Shown: positions 1 to 14,100, counted from the stretch's first letter. The stretch is DNA of 64,000 nt from Perognathus longimembris pacificus (GCF_023159225.1 NC_063161.1:7153795-7217794); one strand, 5' to 3'. The notes: generated from the sequence alone by a model not told the origin. A program made the numbers and translations.

Positions 1-680
1 TCCACTGAGCTTCGTCCATCCTAGGCACCTCGTCCCGGCTCCTCAGGCTCCGCCCCGCCCCGGAGCCCCGCCCCTTCGTCGCCCCGCCCCCGGCGCTCCC
101 CCTCTCGCCCCGCGCACGGCTCTGGCCCCGCCCCCGCCCCTCTTAGCCCCGCCCCTCCTGCGTACGCCTCTAGCCCCGCCCACAGCGTGCTCTAGCGCTC
201 CGCACTCGCCGGTTTGGCGCCAAAACGTTAGGTCTTCGACGCGCGAGTCTCCCGGCGCCGCGTTCTGGGTCGGAGTGGGGAGACACCGGGCCGGCGGAAT
301 TCCGAGCGCGGTTGTAAGAGTTTCGCCATCAAGACCCCGACGGGGAGGCCGGGCGCGAGGGCCTTGGGAGAGGCGGAAGGGAAATCAAGGATTGTGTGAG
401 GACCCCAGAGAAGCTCCGGAGCGCCCTCCTGGGCCCTCTGGTGATTGGGGCCCGGCCGCGGCCGTCCCCGCCATGCGCCGGGGGCGGGGGGGGGGAGGGG
501 CCCAGGGAGGGTCCCAGCCTCGTTCAAATGAGTGGGACTCGAGGGCCCCGGCGGCCACGTCAGGAAAACGCCGGGGCAGCGCCCGGGCAGCGCCGGAGCC
601 CCCAGGCCTCTTGACAGGGTCCCTGGGCAGAAGGCTCTTGGGGAAAATGGAGAGCGGTCCTTGTTTTTAATCACGGGAAG
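1..680 (+). promoter_or_regulatory. DMC1: CpG island, probable DMC1 promoter and non-coding exon 1
   Basis: The stretch is GC-rich and dense in CpG, unlike the AT-rich DNA that follows. Between about 50 and 180 there are repeated CCCCGCCC boxes (Sp/KLF-type sites on the minus strand). A 12-bp E2F-type palindrome lies at 213-224. The first coding exon of DMC1 starts at 2024 with an acceptor site, so a non-coding exon 1 must lie upstream, most likely here. A possible donor (GTAAGA) is at 314, but the exon limits and transcription start cannot be fixed from sequence alone. Open frames of 130-150 codons on both strands here are what GC-rich DNA gives by chance. Confidence 0.7.
213..224. promoter_or_regulatory. 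Perfect E2F-type palindrome
   Basis: TTTGGCGCCAAA reads the same on both strands and matches the classical E2F/DP consensus. It sits between the GC boxes and the presumed start of DMC1 transcription. E2F6-containing PRC1.6 complexes are known to silence several meiotic genes in somatic cells; a role at this site is inference. Confidence 0.6.
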
Positions 681-1079
681 GAGAAGCGGATGACGTTCCC
701 CGAGGACAGCCCGTGGAACTGAGGGCGGTCTTAGCTGAGGGACGATGTTCTAGAAGATTCCATTCAAACGGTGCTTCTGTGGTGCCTCCACCCCCCATCC
801 CCCACCCCCACCCCCTTTAGCGATTTTTCCCTTGGAACAGACTGCCAACTTGGGACTTTCATTTTAAATGAGGAAATAGAATAAACCAAGAAAATGAGTT
901 ACTTTTTATTAAGTCACCGTATTAAATGAGCGCGATTCATGCCTTCGAGCTTGATTTAAAACAAAAGCGAAATTCCAAACATCCTGTTAGAGCCTATCAT
1001 TCCCAACCTTTTAATAGGGAGTTTCCACCATATTTTTACAAAATCATAGTAGTATTAAACACTGCATAACAAAATACTC

Positions 1080-1311
1080 TGTGTGTGTGTGTGTCTCCTG
1101 GGGCTTGAACTCAGAGCCTGGGCACTATCCCTGAGCTTTTGTGTACAAGGCCAGCGTTGTACTACTTGAGCCACATCTCCTCTTCGGGCTTTTTGGTAGG
1201 TAATTGTCGATATGAGCTTCACATATTTTCCTGCCCAGCTTGAAAGTGTGATCCTCAGAGCTCAGCCCCTTCAGTAGCTAGGATTACAGGTGTGAGCCGC
1301 TGGTGCCCAGC
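1080..1311 (-). mobile_element. Composite SINE (B1-like head plus right monomer)
   Basis: Reverse: right monomer first, then a stretch with TAGCTAGGATTACAGGTGTGAG, the B1/Alu-type 7SL signature. A (GT)n tract marks its tail. Confidence 0.75.
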
Positions 1312-1497
1312 TTACCAATATTTTTAAGAAGCGAGTTATCAGAGCCCCCATTCACAGCAAGAAGAAATATATTAGTTGTGAATAAGAAAAATCATATTTT
1401 TATTGAGGTCAGACTTAAGTTTGAGGTACCAGGAAAAGGATACAAGGAAGAATGACACAATATCAGTGTTTTAGGGTGTTGTTAAATATGATCTTAA

Positions 1498-1697
1498 GGG
1501 CTGGAAATATGGCCTGGTGGTAGAGTGCTTGCCTCATATACAAGAATCCCTGAGTTCGATTCCGCAGCAGCACATACATAGAAAAAGCCAGAAGTGGCGC
1601 TGTGGCCCAAGTGGTAGAGTGCTAGCAAAAGGAAGCCAGGGACAGTGCTCAGGCCCTGAGTCCAAGCCTCAGTACTGGCAAAAAAAAAAAAAAAATA
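1498..1697 (+). mobile_element. IDL-Geo SINE
   Basis: Complete dimer with a 16-nt A tail, in DMC1 intron 1. Confidence 0.88.
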
Positions 1698-2056
1698 TCT
1701 TGAAAGGTTAGCTCCCAGGAAACAATAAAATTATTTCCATAGTTATGATTAAGTGTGCAAAAGGAAATCGTGATATAAAAGGTCATCAATATTGAGGTAA
1801 GAAAAGAAATTTAAATTGCCCCCATCCTGGTCCCTCCACCAACATATATGAGAAGCATGCCACAAGTTTAACCAAAAAGATAGACCAGGCCAGTGCTTCC
1901 AAAAGAAGTAATGTCCTTCCTTCCTGATTGTTGGTGACTTTGAAGTGAAATCAGAGCATCTCAGCAAAGGTTATTTTCCTATATGAAGTACAATTACTTC
2001 TTAAATATTTCTTATTTTCCCAGAATTGGTTGTTTTTCTGCTGCTCCCCTTTCAAC

Positions 2057-2107
2057 ATGAAGGAGGATCAAGTTGTACAGGAAGAACCGGGATTCCAGGA
2101 TGAAGAG
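2057..2107 (+). CDS. DMC1: DMC1 coding exon 2 (residues 1-17)
   Basis: The exon runs from 2024 (after a CAG acceptor) to 2107 (before GTATGA). 2024-2056 is 5' UTR. The reading begins [12 protein letters not shown], the expected acidic DMC1 N terminus, and ends in phase 0. Confidence 0.95.
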
Positions 2108-5100
2108 GTATGACTACAAAGTCTGAGAGAGAGCCATTTAGTCATTCCACAAAAATCAAATTCCTTTATCTGTTATATTTAGAAACTGAAGGTAAAAATC
2201 AGACATAGTTATATATTATAAATATGTAACAACTTGTTTTGCAAGGGATGCTAAGATTAGCTACTTAGCAAATGATTTAAATTAATTTTTGTTACTGTTT
2301 GTTTTTGTGAAGCAAGGCTAGAACCTGTGGACTGATTCATCTTAGGCAAATGCTCTTTCACAGAGCTACATCCCAGCCTGTATAAATGTATTTTAACAAA
2401 TTAGTTAGTATGGCTGTACTGGTATCTCTGCAACCTGGTACATAGCAGCAGTCTGGGCCTTAGAAAAAGAAGACCAGGGGCTGGGAATGTGGCCTAGTGG
2501 CAAGAGAGCTTGCCTCATCTACATGAAGCCCTGGGTTTGATTCCCCAGCATCACAAAGAAAAAAAAAATATCAAGAACTAGAGAGGAATAAGGTTGAGAA
2601 AACATTTAAAATAGGTCAGATGGTGTTCCACTGCTTTGGGTAAAGTTTTTAAAATTTTAGGAAGCTCTGGCAAAAAGAATTGGCCAACCAAACTTAAAAT
2701 GTTTGTGTTTCTTTTTTTCTTTTTGCCAGTCCTGGGCCTTGAACTCAGGGCCTGAGCACTCTCCCTGGCTTCTTTTTGCTCAAGGCTAGCACTCTGCCAA
2801 TTGAATCACAGCACCACTTCTGGCCTTTTCTATATATGTGGTGCTGGGGAAACGAACCCAGAGCTTCATGTATATGAGGCAAGCACTCTTGCCACCAGGC
2901 CTTATTCTCAGCCCCAATGTCGGTGTTTCTTAAATATGTAGCAATGTATTTGAAAAAAAAAAAGTGCTCCCACCTCAGTTTGCCTACACAAGTAGAATTA
3001 GAGGTATTTTGAAGTGACTCAGTACTGAATTAATTCTTTAAAAATGTGAAACATTTGGATATGAGTTAAAAACTCCATTTTTATTCTGTTGTATTTCATT
3101 TAGGAATCTTTGTTTCAAGACATTGACCTATTACAGAAACATGGAATTGTAAGTAGTTATTCACCTTAAATTATTCAACTCAGTTTCTCAGCATTAGCCT
3201 TTGACATTTAGAACTGGGTAAATCTTTCAGTCCTCCTATGTATACTTCCCACATAGTGGGGCACATGCCACCAGCACAGCTTTGTCTTGATTGAGATGGA
3301 TCATGCAAACTTTTTGCCTAGGCTGGCCTCAAATCTTGATCCCTCCAATTTCTGCCTCCTGAATAGCTAGTATTACAGGCATGAGAAACTTCTTGGCTTA
3401 GAGCCAGTCATGAACAGAGCATAATTTATTAAGAAGATTTACAAGTGTCATTTTTTTTTTGCCAGTCACGGGGCTTGAACTCAGGGCCTGAGCACTGTCC
3501 CTGGCTTCTTTTGCTCAAGGCTAGCACTCTGCCACTTGAGCCACAGCACCACTTCTGGCCTTTTCTGTATATGTGGTGCTGAGGAATTGAACCCAGGACT
3601 TCATGTATAGGAGGCAAGCACTCTTGCCACTAGGCCACATTCCCAGCCCTGTTAAGAAGATTTAATGACAAAAATGTGGCTCAGTGCAGCAGCATTACTA
3701 AGATTTTTTGAGTCACAGTATTGATTAGGACAGGTGTTTTTAATCAACTCAGAATGTATTTGTTTCCCTTAAGCTAATATCAGAGGCATAGGCATATTCC
3801 AGGGTCTATTCATAAAGCTCCACATAACATTCTTTTTTTTTTTTCTCAAATTTTTATTATCAAACTGATGTGCAGAGAGGTTACAGTATCTCCACATAAC
3901 ATTCTTAACTATTTGAGCTGGGGATATAGCCTAGTGGCAAGAGTGCCTGCCTCGGATACACGAGGCCCTAGGTTCGATTCCCCAGCACCACATATACAGA
4001 AAACGGCCAGAAGCGGCGCTGTGGCTCAAGTGGCAGAGTGCTAGCTAGCCTTGAGCGGGAAGAAGCCAGGGACAGTGCTCAGGCCCGGAGTCCAAGGCCC
4101 AGGACTGGCCAAAAAAAAAACAAACAAACAAAAAAACATTCTTAACTATTTGATCTTTATACTGTACTGGGACGCTATCTGGAAAAACAACTAGTGCCAC
4201 TCTGGGGCAGTCATGGCACTTACAACTCAAGATGGCTGCCATCATGTCAAACTGAGTCCACATTCCTGCCTCTACTCACTTACTATGTAACAATAGCTCA
4301 CTTCTAGTATAACAACCAAAACTGTCTCTGAAAACTGTCAAGAGCCTCAGGTTCAAAATAGTCCCTGATAGAGAATGACTGATTAAACTGGAAGTTCAGG
4401 GGCTGGGGATATGGCCTAGTGACAAGAGTGCTTGCCTCTTATACATGAGGCCCTGGGTTTGATTCCCCAGCACCACATATACAGAAAACGGCCAGAAGTG
4501 GCGCTGTGGCTCAAGTGGCAGAGTGCTAGCCTTGAGCAAAAGGAAGCCAGGGACAGTGCTCAGGCCCTGAGTCCAAGGCCCAGGACTGGCCAAAAATGAA
4601 TAAATAAATAAATAAACTGGAAGTTCAGAATTCTCCGTAGAGCTAATTGCTAGTGTTTTATCTATCAAATCTAACATTATTAGACAGATAAGGCTTCCAT
4701 TAACAGAAAACTTAGTTTTGCTTGTCAGGTTCTAGAAGCAAATGACGGCAGAAACACCCATTTTGAAAAACAGAGAAGATGGATTTCAATGGCTATCACC
4801 TATATTAAAACTCCACTTTTTTTTTTTTTTTTTTTTTTTTGCTGGTTCTAGGACTTGAACTCTGTGCCTGAATGCTGTCCCTGAGCTTCTTTTGTTCAAG
4901 GCACTCCGTATCACTGGAGCCACAGTGCCTCTTCTGGCTTTTTTATTTTTCAGTAGTTTATTGGAGATAAGAGTCTCATGGAGTTTCCTTCCCAGCCTGG
5001 CTTTGAATCACAATCCTCAGATCTCAGCCTCCTGAGTAGCTAGGATTACAGGTGTGAGCCACCACTTGGCCTGGCCTATGTTATCTTTTGAAGTTCATAT

Positions 5101-8100
5101 TTAATCTCTTTTCATTGGTTTTAAAAAACAGAAGCAAGAGAAACTCCCAGTTTTTTGCTGGTGAAGTTATTTGCATTCTCCAGAATTTGCAGGAGGGGAA
5201 AAAAAAAACCCTTCAAAAAATAGAGAGGAACATATTGGTAATGAAGTTTTATAGAAGGAAGGAGCTCAACTGAGGGGGATGAATGTGTGCTAAATTTGTT
5301 AGTTTTTCCACCAACAGACTTTTCTTTTGAGTTCCTTGTTACATTGCCATGGTCTCACTAACATTCTTAGGAAATCAGGGCATAGCCAGAACATTTGGCA
5401 GCCTGCTGGTTATATTCTACTCAGATATTTCCAGAACATTTGTCTATGTGGTAGGTGGGTCCCACCTGGTTGCCTGTATAAAATTGGCATCATGATGGAA
5501 GGATGGACAACAAAGCACATGACATAGTATGAGAGCCTTTCAGACTGGCCTTTAATCAGTCTATGTCCTTTTATTTACAGAATGTAGCTGACATTAAGAA
5601 ACTAAAGTCAGTAGGAATCTGTACTGTCAAAGGGATACAAATGACAACAAGAAGAGCCCTCTGCAACATCAAAGGGCTCTCAGAAGCCAAAGTGGACAAG
5701 ATTAAAGAGGCAGCCAACAAACTTATTGTGAGCAAGACACGTTCTTAACTATTCTATTTCAAAAGTGCCTAGTGAGTCTTTGTTTTCTTTCACATTATGA
5801 ATGTTATCCTTCTATTGTAGGAACTCAGAGTCCCTGTAGATCACAACATAATTCTGTCCATATTAACATTTGATCACTTCATTTCCAAAGGAACAATTGT
5901 TTATGAAACTTTGAGGGTTTTATAAAAGAAAGGGATTTAAACACCTAGAATACTAATTAAGGTAATTCTTTTTCCAAAACTTCCTTTGTCTCTATACTTT
6001 TTTTTTTTTTTTTTTGGTCAGTTGTGGGGCTTGATCTCTGGGCCTGGGCCCTGTCCCTGAGTTCTTCAGCTCAAGGCTAGTGCTCTACATTTGAGCCACA
6101 GTGCCACTTCCTGTTTTCTGGTGGTTAATTGGATATAAAAGTCTCTTGGACTTTTCTGCCCAGGCTGGCTTTGAACCACAATCCTCAGAACTCAACCTCC
6201 TGAGTAGCTAGGATTACTGGCATGAGCCACCCGTGACAGGTGTCTTTATACTTTGGCTTTCTGTTCTTCCTTCTCCTCCTCCTCTTTCTTCTTTTCCTCT
6301 TCCTCCTCCTTCTTGGTCCTGAGGCTCAATCTCAAGACCTGTCCCTGAGCTTTTTTTGTTCAAGGCTAGTACTCTACCACTTGAGCTACAGCTCCACTTC
6401 TGGCTTTTTGATGGTTAATTGGAGATAAGAATTCCATAGACTTTTCTTCCTAGGCTGGCTTCGAACTGAGAGATCCTCATATCTCAGCCTCCTGAGTAGC
6501 TAAGATTACAGGCATGAGCCACTGGCACCTGGCTGTCTTCTTTTTACTGAATTTTTCCCTGCCTCTTCCTTAGTTCTGCCTTGTCTTCTCAACCATATCT
6601 ATGGCTGTGATGAAACACTAGGTATCAAAGAAGTTGGACTCACCTACACTAGAACTTATAGACACAGGTAGGAACTTCCTGAACATAGTCCCAGGGGCAC
6701 AACAGATAGGGGAGAGACTGGACAAATGGGACTACTACAAAATTAAAGGTTTCTGCACATCTAAAGACATAGCCACTAAACTGGAAAGACAGCCAACCGT
6801 ATGGGAAAGGATCTTCACCAGCACAGCCATAGACAAAGGCCTAATATCCGTCATCCTCAGAGAACTCAAAAAACTAACTCCCTCCAAACCCAGCAAACCA
6901 ATTATTAAATGGGCAAAGGAGCTAAAGAGAGACTTCACAGGAGAAGTAATAAAAATGGCAAAGAAACATATGAGGAAATGTTCAACATCCCTGGCAGTAA
7001 AGGAAATGCAAATAAAAACAGCCCTGAGATACCACCTCACCCCAGTTAGAATGGCCTATACTCTGAACTCAGGCAACAACAAATGCTGGAGGGGATACAG
7101 GGAAAGAGGAACCCTTCTCCACTGTTGGTGGCAGTGCAAATTAGTACAGCCACTTTGGAGAACAGTATGGAGGTTCCTCAAAAAGCTCAGCATAGACCTA
7201 CCCTATGACCCAGCCATACATACCACTCCTAGGCATCTATCCTGAACAACAGGTCTCAGGATATCAAAAATACATTTGCACATCCATGTTTATTGCTGCA
7301 CAATTCACAATAGCCAAAATACGGAAACAACCCAGGTGCCCCACTACAGATGAATGGATTAAAAACATGTGGTACCTGTACACAATGGAATACTACATAG
7401 TGATTAGAAATGATAAAATATTGTTATTCGCAGGGGAATGGTCAGAACTTGAACAAATAATGTTGAGCGAGACAAGCCTAGAACACAGAGAACAAAGGGG
7501 CATGGTTTCCTTGATATATGACTGTTAGGGAGGGAGGAGGACAGTAGAGACCAGGTCTGCAAAACAACCAACTTCTTTTCAAATGGTATTTCCACATGTT
7601 TGTGTCAGCGACTTTACATAATGTATCTAAAACCAAACAACTACTAAACATAAAAGAGCTCAACAGCTATGTACACATGACCATATAAGATGAGGATAAG
7701 CAAAAACAACTCCAAGAGAAGGACACAGGAGGATTCTACTGTTAACATTATCTTTAAAGTTCTAGGTGAATTTCCTGTGGTGTACCCTACATGATTACTG
7801 TATACGATTTTGGTACACAGGATATTGTATAGATGCCTACCTGAACTAGGGAAGGGAAAGAAAAATGAGGGTGTAAGATATCACAAGAAATGTATTCACT
7901 GCCTTATGTAACTGTACCCCCTTTGCACAACACCTTGTCAATAAAATTTAATTACAAAAACAACTTCTGGGCTGGGGATATGGCCTAGTGGCAAGAGTGC
8001 TTGCTTCGTATACATGAAGCCCTGGGTTCAATTCCCCAGCACCACACATATAGAAAACGGCCAGAAGGGGCGCTGTAGCTCAAGTGGCAGAGTGCTGGCC

Positions 8101-11100
8101 TTGAGCAAAAAAGAAGCCAGGGACAGTGCTCAGGCCCCGAGTCCAAGGCAAAAACAAAAAACTTCTAGTAAGAAAAAAAAGTTGCACTTTCCTAGTATAG
8201 GCCAATTGATAAGAGAGTACTGGATTAGCAAAAGACTAGCATGCTTCTACATGGTATAGTTTGAATAAATATGACCATGAATATGCTCACTGAGGCAGAC
8301 AAGCTAAAGGGATTCATTCATACCTTCCAGTTGGGGCACTGTGAGCAGCCCATGTAGCTGCTAGCTAAAAGCTGTGGTTGCTTTGAGGGTCCCTAAAGAT
8401 ACCAGTTTTGTAAATAGTAACATGCAAACAAGTAGACACCAAGTCTCCCTTTTTGTAGATCAACCTCCTTTACATTTCTCCATTTCTGGGTTCATAACAG
8501 TCAGGCTGGTCCAGCTCTCTTCATGAACAGCCATTTGGCTTTCTTCTTCAGAAGCAGTAGAGCAGGAAGGTATTGCAAGTGGCATTGTGGGCCTGAATTT
8601 GGAGAGGACCCTGCTGAGCATCTGAGAACTCAGCCTTGGTGCTCTAGTTTCTGGACCCACTCAGGCACTGACTGCCAGTGGCCATTTCCTCAACTGCTGA
8701 AGTGTTGAAGCCCTATAGCAGTACCCAGGGGTTGAGAAATTGCTACTTTATGGCTCATAGACATTAATCTTCATGTTCTTGGAAATGAAATTTCACTATC
8801 AAGGAAAAGAAACTCTCTTTCATTCAAATCTTTTTCTGCACCCAGTGTCTGATCTCTTAGCTGAACATGGTCCTGGGTTTGCTCCTCCCTCCCCCAAGTT
8901 GAGAACCACTGTAGTAGCCCGAAACAACAAAGCAGGCACACATTTGACTACATGGGAGCCCATTTTCTTTCCTTCTTTTTTTGTTTTGCCAGTCCTGGGC
9001 CTTGGACTCAGGGCCTGAGCACTGTCCTTGGCTTCTTTTTGCTCAAGGCTAGCACTCTGCCACATGAGCCACAGCGCCACTTCTGGCTGTTTGCTATATA
9101 TGTGGTGCTGGGGAATTGAACCCAGCTTGCCACTAGGCCATATTCCTAGCCCCGAGCCCATTTTCATTAATTTCACCATTGTATCAGCTGTAACTCATTT
9201 AGTGAATGAGTCGTACATCTACTATGTGAAAAAAAAATTTATGTAACAGTGAAATGAAAATTTCTGTGCTTTTTTAGTTTTTAGATTTTTTTTTTTTTTT
9301 TTTTTTTGCCAGTCCTGGGCTTGGACTCAGGGCCTGAGCACTGTCCCTGCTCAAGGCTAGCACTCTGCCACTTGAGCCACAGCGCCACTTCTGGCCATTT
9401 TCTATATATGTGGTGCTGGGAAATCGAACTCAGGGCTTCATGTATGCGAGGCAAGCACTCTTGCCACTAGGCCATCTTCCCAGCCCAGTTTTTAGAATTT
9501 TTATTAAGAATTTGTACAAAGGGGTTACAATTTAGTAAGTCGGGTTATTAATATACTTCTTCTTGGTCAGTGTCACTTCTTCCTTCATTCTCCCCCATTT
9601 CCCCCCTTCTCATCTCTACCCTCAAGTTACACAGTTCATTTTTACGTAATATATATTGAATATAATGACTACATTTGATCACCTTTTCTCCCTCCATTCC
9701 TGTGCCCACCTCTTTGCCCACCCCCGCCAAATGTTCTTGCTTTCTGGTATTCACTTTGACAAATAGTACTTTAGTTGTTCAGAATCATGCCTTTGGATTC
9801 ATCCCTAAGTATACCCCCCTTTAGTTTGTCTGTGAATGCATTGAACCCTGTAGTTTATCAGGCATAGTTGTACTTTTTAGATCTAGCTTCTACATATAAG
9901 AGAAAGCATGTACCATTTGTCTGACATACTTCACTTAACATGATTTGTTTTAGATACATCCATTTCTCTGAAACTGACATCTATTATTCTTTCTAATGGA
10001 TGAGTAAAATTCCATTTTGTGTATGTTCTTCCATTGTAGGGCATATAGGCTCTTTCTATAACGTGGCTATTGAAATAGTGCAGCAGTGAACATGGACATG
10101 CAAGTGTCTTTACCATATCTTCACTTGTAATGCTCTGGGTAGATGCCTATTTATTGATTGGATTATTAGTTTGGAGGGAGTAACTTATTGAGCCCTTGTA
10201 TATTTTGGCCTTTATCTAGTATTTAACTAGTAAAGATCTCCTGGTCTGTTGGCTATCCTTTTAGTTTAGTAACTATGTTATATGTTTTGTAGAAACTTTT
10301 TTGCTTGATATAATCCCTTTTGTCAAGTCTCTCTCCTATTTGCTGGGCCACCGGTACTCTTTTCAAAAAGTTCCTGCCTAAGCCTATAAAGTTTCTCCTA
10401 CTTGGTCTTGTAGTAGTATCAAAGTTTCAAGTCTGACCTTGAAGTCTTTGATACATTTTGAGTTAATATTTGTGCAGTACAACAGACAAGGATCCAATTT
10501 TAGTCTTCAATATATGGATGTCCAGCTTTCCCAACATCAATAATTTCTGTGCTTTTTGAAACTTCTGGAGCTGGAAAAAATAATTCTGCTGAATAAAATC
10601 AACTGACTCCTTCAATACTGCTTTGTGCCATAAATATGTCTCATTTACTTTTCACAGGTACCCTATAAATAGACATATTGCTATACTTATGCCTAAAATA
10701 GAAAACTGAAGTATAGCAAGATTAAGTAGTTTATCCCTTATCGTACAACTAACTATGTAAGTATATACTGCACATTATAATGAGTAGTAAGTATTAGAGC
10801 TATAATTTGAACCTACATGGGAAAGATCTGTTAAATGTGTTTTTAGCCATGATCTGGTATTGCCTTTGAAGACAAAGGCACCAAGAGATGATCTTGATCA
10901 CTGAGCATGTCATTTTTGGCAGCATTTGAAATTGCAACCATCACTTTATGCTCATTTTTAACCTGTCCTATTATCTTTCTGTAGGAACCAGGATTCTTAA
11001 CTGCATTTGAGTATAGTGAAAAGAGGAAGATGGTTTTCCATATCACCACTGGGAGCCAGGAATTCGAGTGTGTAATTCACATTTTCTTAAACCACTAAGC

Positions 11101-14100
11101 ACACTCTTTGAATACCATGTATCTTTTCCTCTGTATTTGTTTTGTCCAATTATGTCCACTATAATTGCCAGAAGTAGATACCTCTTTTGAGGTAGTTTGT
11201 AAGTTTGTTTTTCTGCTTAAAGACAAAGTTCAAATTCTGGACTGCTTTTAAGAAAAGCATTCAATTTCTCCCAAGACATTCAGACCCAAAACATAGATAG
11301 TTTCTGGATTAGCTGTATTAATCTACAAACATTTTTTTTTTTTTTACTAGTCCTGGGGCTTGAACTTGGGCTGGGCGTTGTCACTGAGCTTTTGCGTTCT
11401 AGGCTAGTGCTCTACCACTTGTGCCACAGTGTCGATTCTGGATTTTTTTTGGTAGTTTATTGGAGATAAGAGTCCTATGAACTTTCCTGCCTGGGCTGGC
11501 TTCAAACAATGGTCCTCAGATTTCAGCCTCCTGAGTAGCTAGGATTTCAAGTAGGAGCCACTGGCACCCAGCAACAAATCATTTTTTTTTTAACCACTTT
11601 TCATTTCTTTCTCCACTGATGAAGACTTGATTTTATTATGTTGTCTAAGTGTCTTAGTGTTTGAGTTACAGTGGTGATCAAAAACAATTAGAAAAAAAGG
11701 AATAGTTCCTCAAAGTATTCATGAAAATTCTGGCTTCATGACATACTACAAGAAAAGGAATTTCAGAGTCAAATCTTGCTCTGTTTGGCTAATTGGGAGC
11801 TGAGACTTCACAAGTCTAAAAACCACGCTTCAGATCTCTACCCCAAATCTACTTCTTATGTAGATCCCTCATGTCAGATCTTTTCTTTTTTTTTTTTTTT
11901 TTTTGGCCAGTCCTGGGCCTTGGACTCAGGGCCTAAGCACTGTCCCTGGCTTCTTCCCGCTCAAGGCTAGCACTCTGCCACTTGAGCCACAGCGCCGCTT
12001 CTGGCCGTTTTCTGTATATGTGGTGCTGGGGAATCGAACCTAGGGCCTCGTGTATCCGAGGCAGGCACTCTTGCCACTAGGCTATATCCCCAGCCCAGAT
12101 CTTTTCTTTTTGGAGGGGGAAGAGGAGTGTCAGTGCTGTAGTCTGAACTCAGTGCCTTACACTTTCCAGGCAGGAGCTCTTAATATTTGAGACATACTCC
12201 TGGCTCCTTTTTCTTGTTTCCTCCTTACCCCTCTCTATACTGGGTATGAACTCAGGGCCTGAGATTTTTTTGCTCAAGGCTGGTACCCTACTACTTGAGC
12301 CATAACTCCACCTCCAGCTTTTTGGTTGCTAACTGGAGAAAAGTCACGTGGACTCTTCTGCCCAGGCTGGCCTTGAACCTTGATCATCATATCTTCTGTT
12401 CAGATACCTGAATAGCTAGGACTCCAGGCATGAATCATTGCTATTGAATGTATCTGGAAGTATAAAAGTAGTGAAGTTCAGGGTATACAAGCTATGGCAG
12501 ACCATAGCCAAAGGGTTGGAGGGGGTTCTTTTAAATATGAACAGAAGTCTACATAGGCGGCAGAGGTGGTGGCTCCTTGAATCCTAGCTACTAAGGAGGC
12601 TAAAAATGTAAGGTTTGCCATTTGAAGCCAGCCTGGTCAGGAAAGTCCATGAGATTCTTATCTCCAATTAACCACCAAAAAGCTGGAAATGGAGCTGTAG
12701 CTCAAGTGGTAGAGTGCTAGTCTTGAGCAAAAACCCAGGGCAGTGAGCAGGCCCTGAGTTCAAGCCACAAAAAGAGAGAAGTCTATGTAAACTTTTCAAA
12801 CCAAATGTTGAGGCTGGGAATGTGGCTTAGTGGTAGAGTGCTTGCCTAGCATGCATGAAGCCCTGGGTTCAATTCCTCAGTACCACATAAACAGAAAAAG
12901 CCAGAAGTGGTGCTGTGGCTTAAAGTGGTAAAGTGCTAGCCTTGAGCCAAAGAAGCTCAGGGACAGTGCCTAGGCCTTGAGTTCAAGCCCCAGGAATGGC
13001 AAAACAAAATAAATAAAACCAAATGTTTCAGGAGTATCTTAAGGGAGTTGATGTTAGCTTAGTGGCTAAGACAGCAATTACTAGGCATGTCTCCTGTACA
13101 ATCACTTTATCTGCACTCCCGTATTCTTTTTTTTTTTTTTTTTTTTTTTTTGCCAGTCCTGGGGCTTGGACTCAGGGCCTGGTCACTGTAGGGCCCAGTC
13201 ACTGTCCTGAGTTTTTTCTCAAGTGGCAGAGTGCTAGCCTTAAGCAAAAAGAAGCCAGGGACAGTACTCAGGTCCTGAGTTCAAGCCCCAGGACTGGCAA
13301 CAAAAACAAAAAGAAAGGGAGGTACGGCTCAAGTGATAGAGCACCAACTGACCACTGAGTTCAAACTCCAACACCATAAAATCTCTGAAATCTGTACTCC
13401 AAATGGGTTGAACTCTCAAACCATGTCCTTTAGATTCAAATTATGCAGGTCAGTGTCTAGACTTTTCTTAATTGCAATATGCAGCCCATACTAAATTTGT
13501 AACTTCCAAAATTGCTTTAATTTACATTTCAATTACTCTTAAATTAGGTAAATATAAATTTGTTCTCTTAAGGTTTTGTCTGATTTGTTATTACATTCCA
13601 AAAGACATGCAAATTGAAACTGCAAAGGGTTTTAAAGTACTCCTACCAGGTCTTAGCAGAATTAACACAATGTTTATTACATTTAATGGATGGATGAGTG
13701 AAATTATGACTTAAATTTAATTATTTTTATATCAAGAATATTCATTGCACTAAAGGGTTACAGGTGTGGCTCATATAGTAAAGTGTCTGTCTAGCCAGTG
13801 CAAGACCCTGAAATCAAATCCTGTACCAGAAAAAAATTAAAATTATTGCACCAGAACATGGGTTATCAATACAATACATACCATCAAACCCTGCCAGTTA
13901 TTCTTCTGTTAGCATTTTCTTTTCCTTTTTTGTCAGTCATAGGGCTAGAACTCAGGGCCTGGGGCACTGTCCATGAGCTCTTCTGCTCAAGGCTAGTGCT
14001 CTAACACTTTGAACCACAGTGCCACTTTAGGTATTTTGAGTGGTTAATTGGAAGCTTCATGCATGCTAGGCAAGCACTCTACTACTAAGCCACATTCCCA

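Noticed and set aside
228..674. Overlapping 131-148-codon open frames on both strands
   Set aside because: CpG-island composition makes stop codons rare; no start context, domain or exon structure supports a protein.
1498..1697. tRNA genes at the SINE heads
   Set aside because: A and B boxes are present, but the sequence does not fold as a full tRNA and is followed by SINE monomers and A tails; these are tRNA-derived SINEs.
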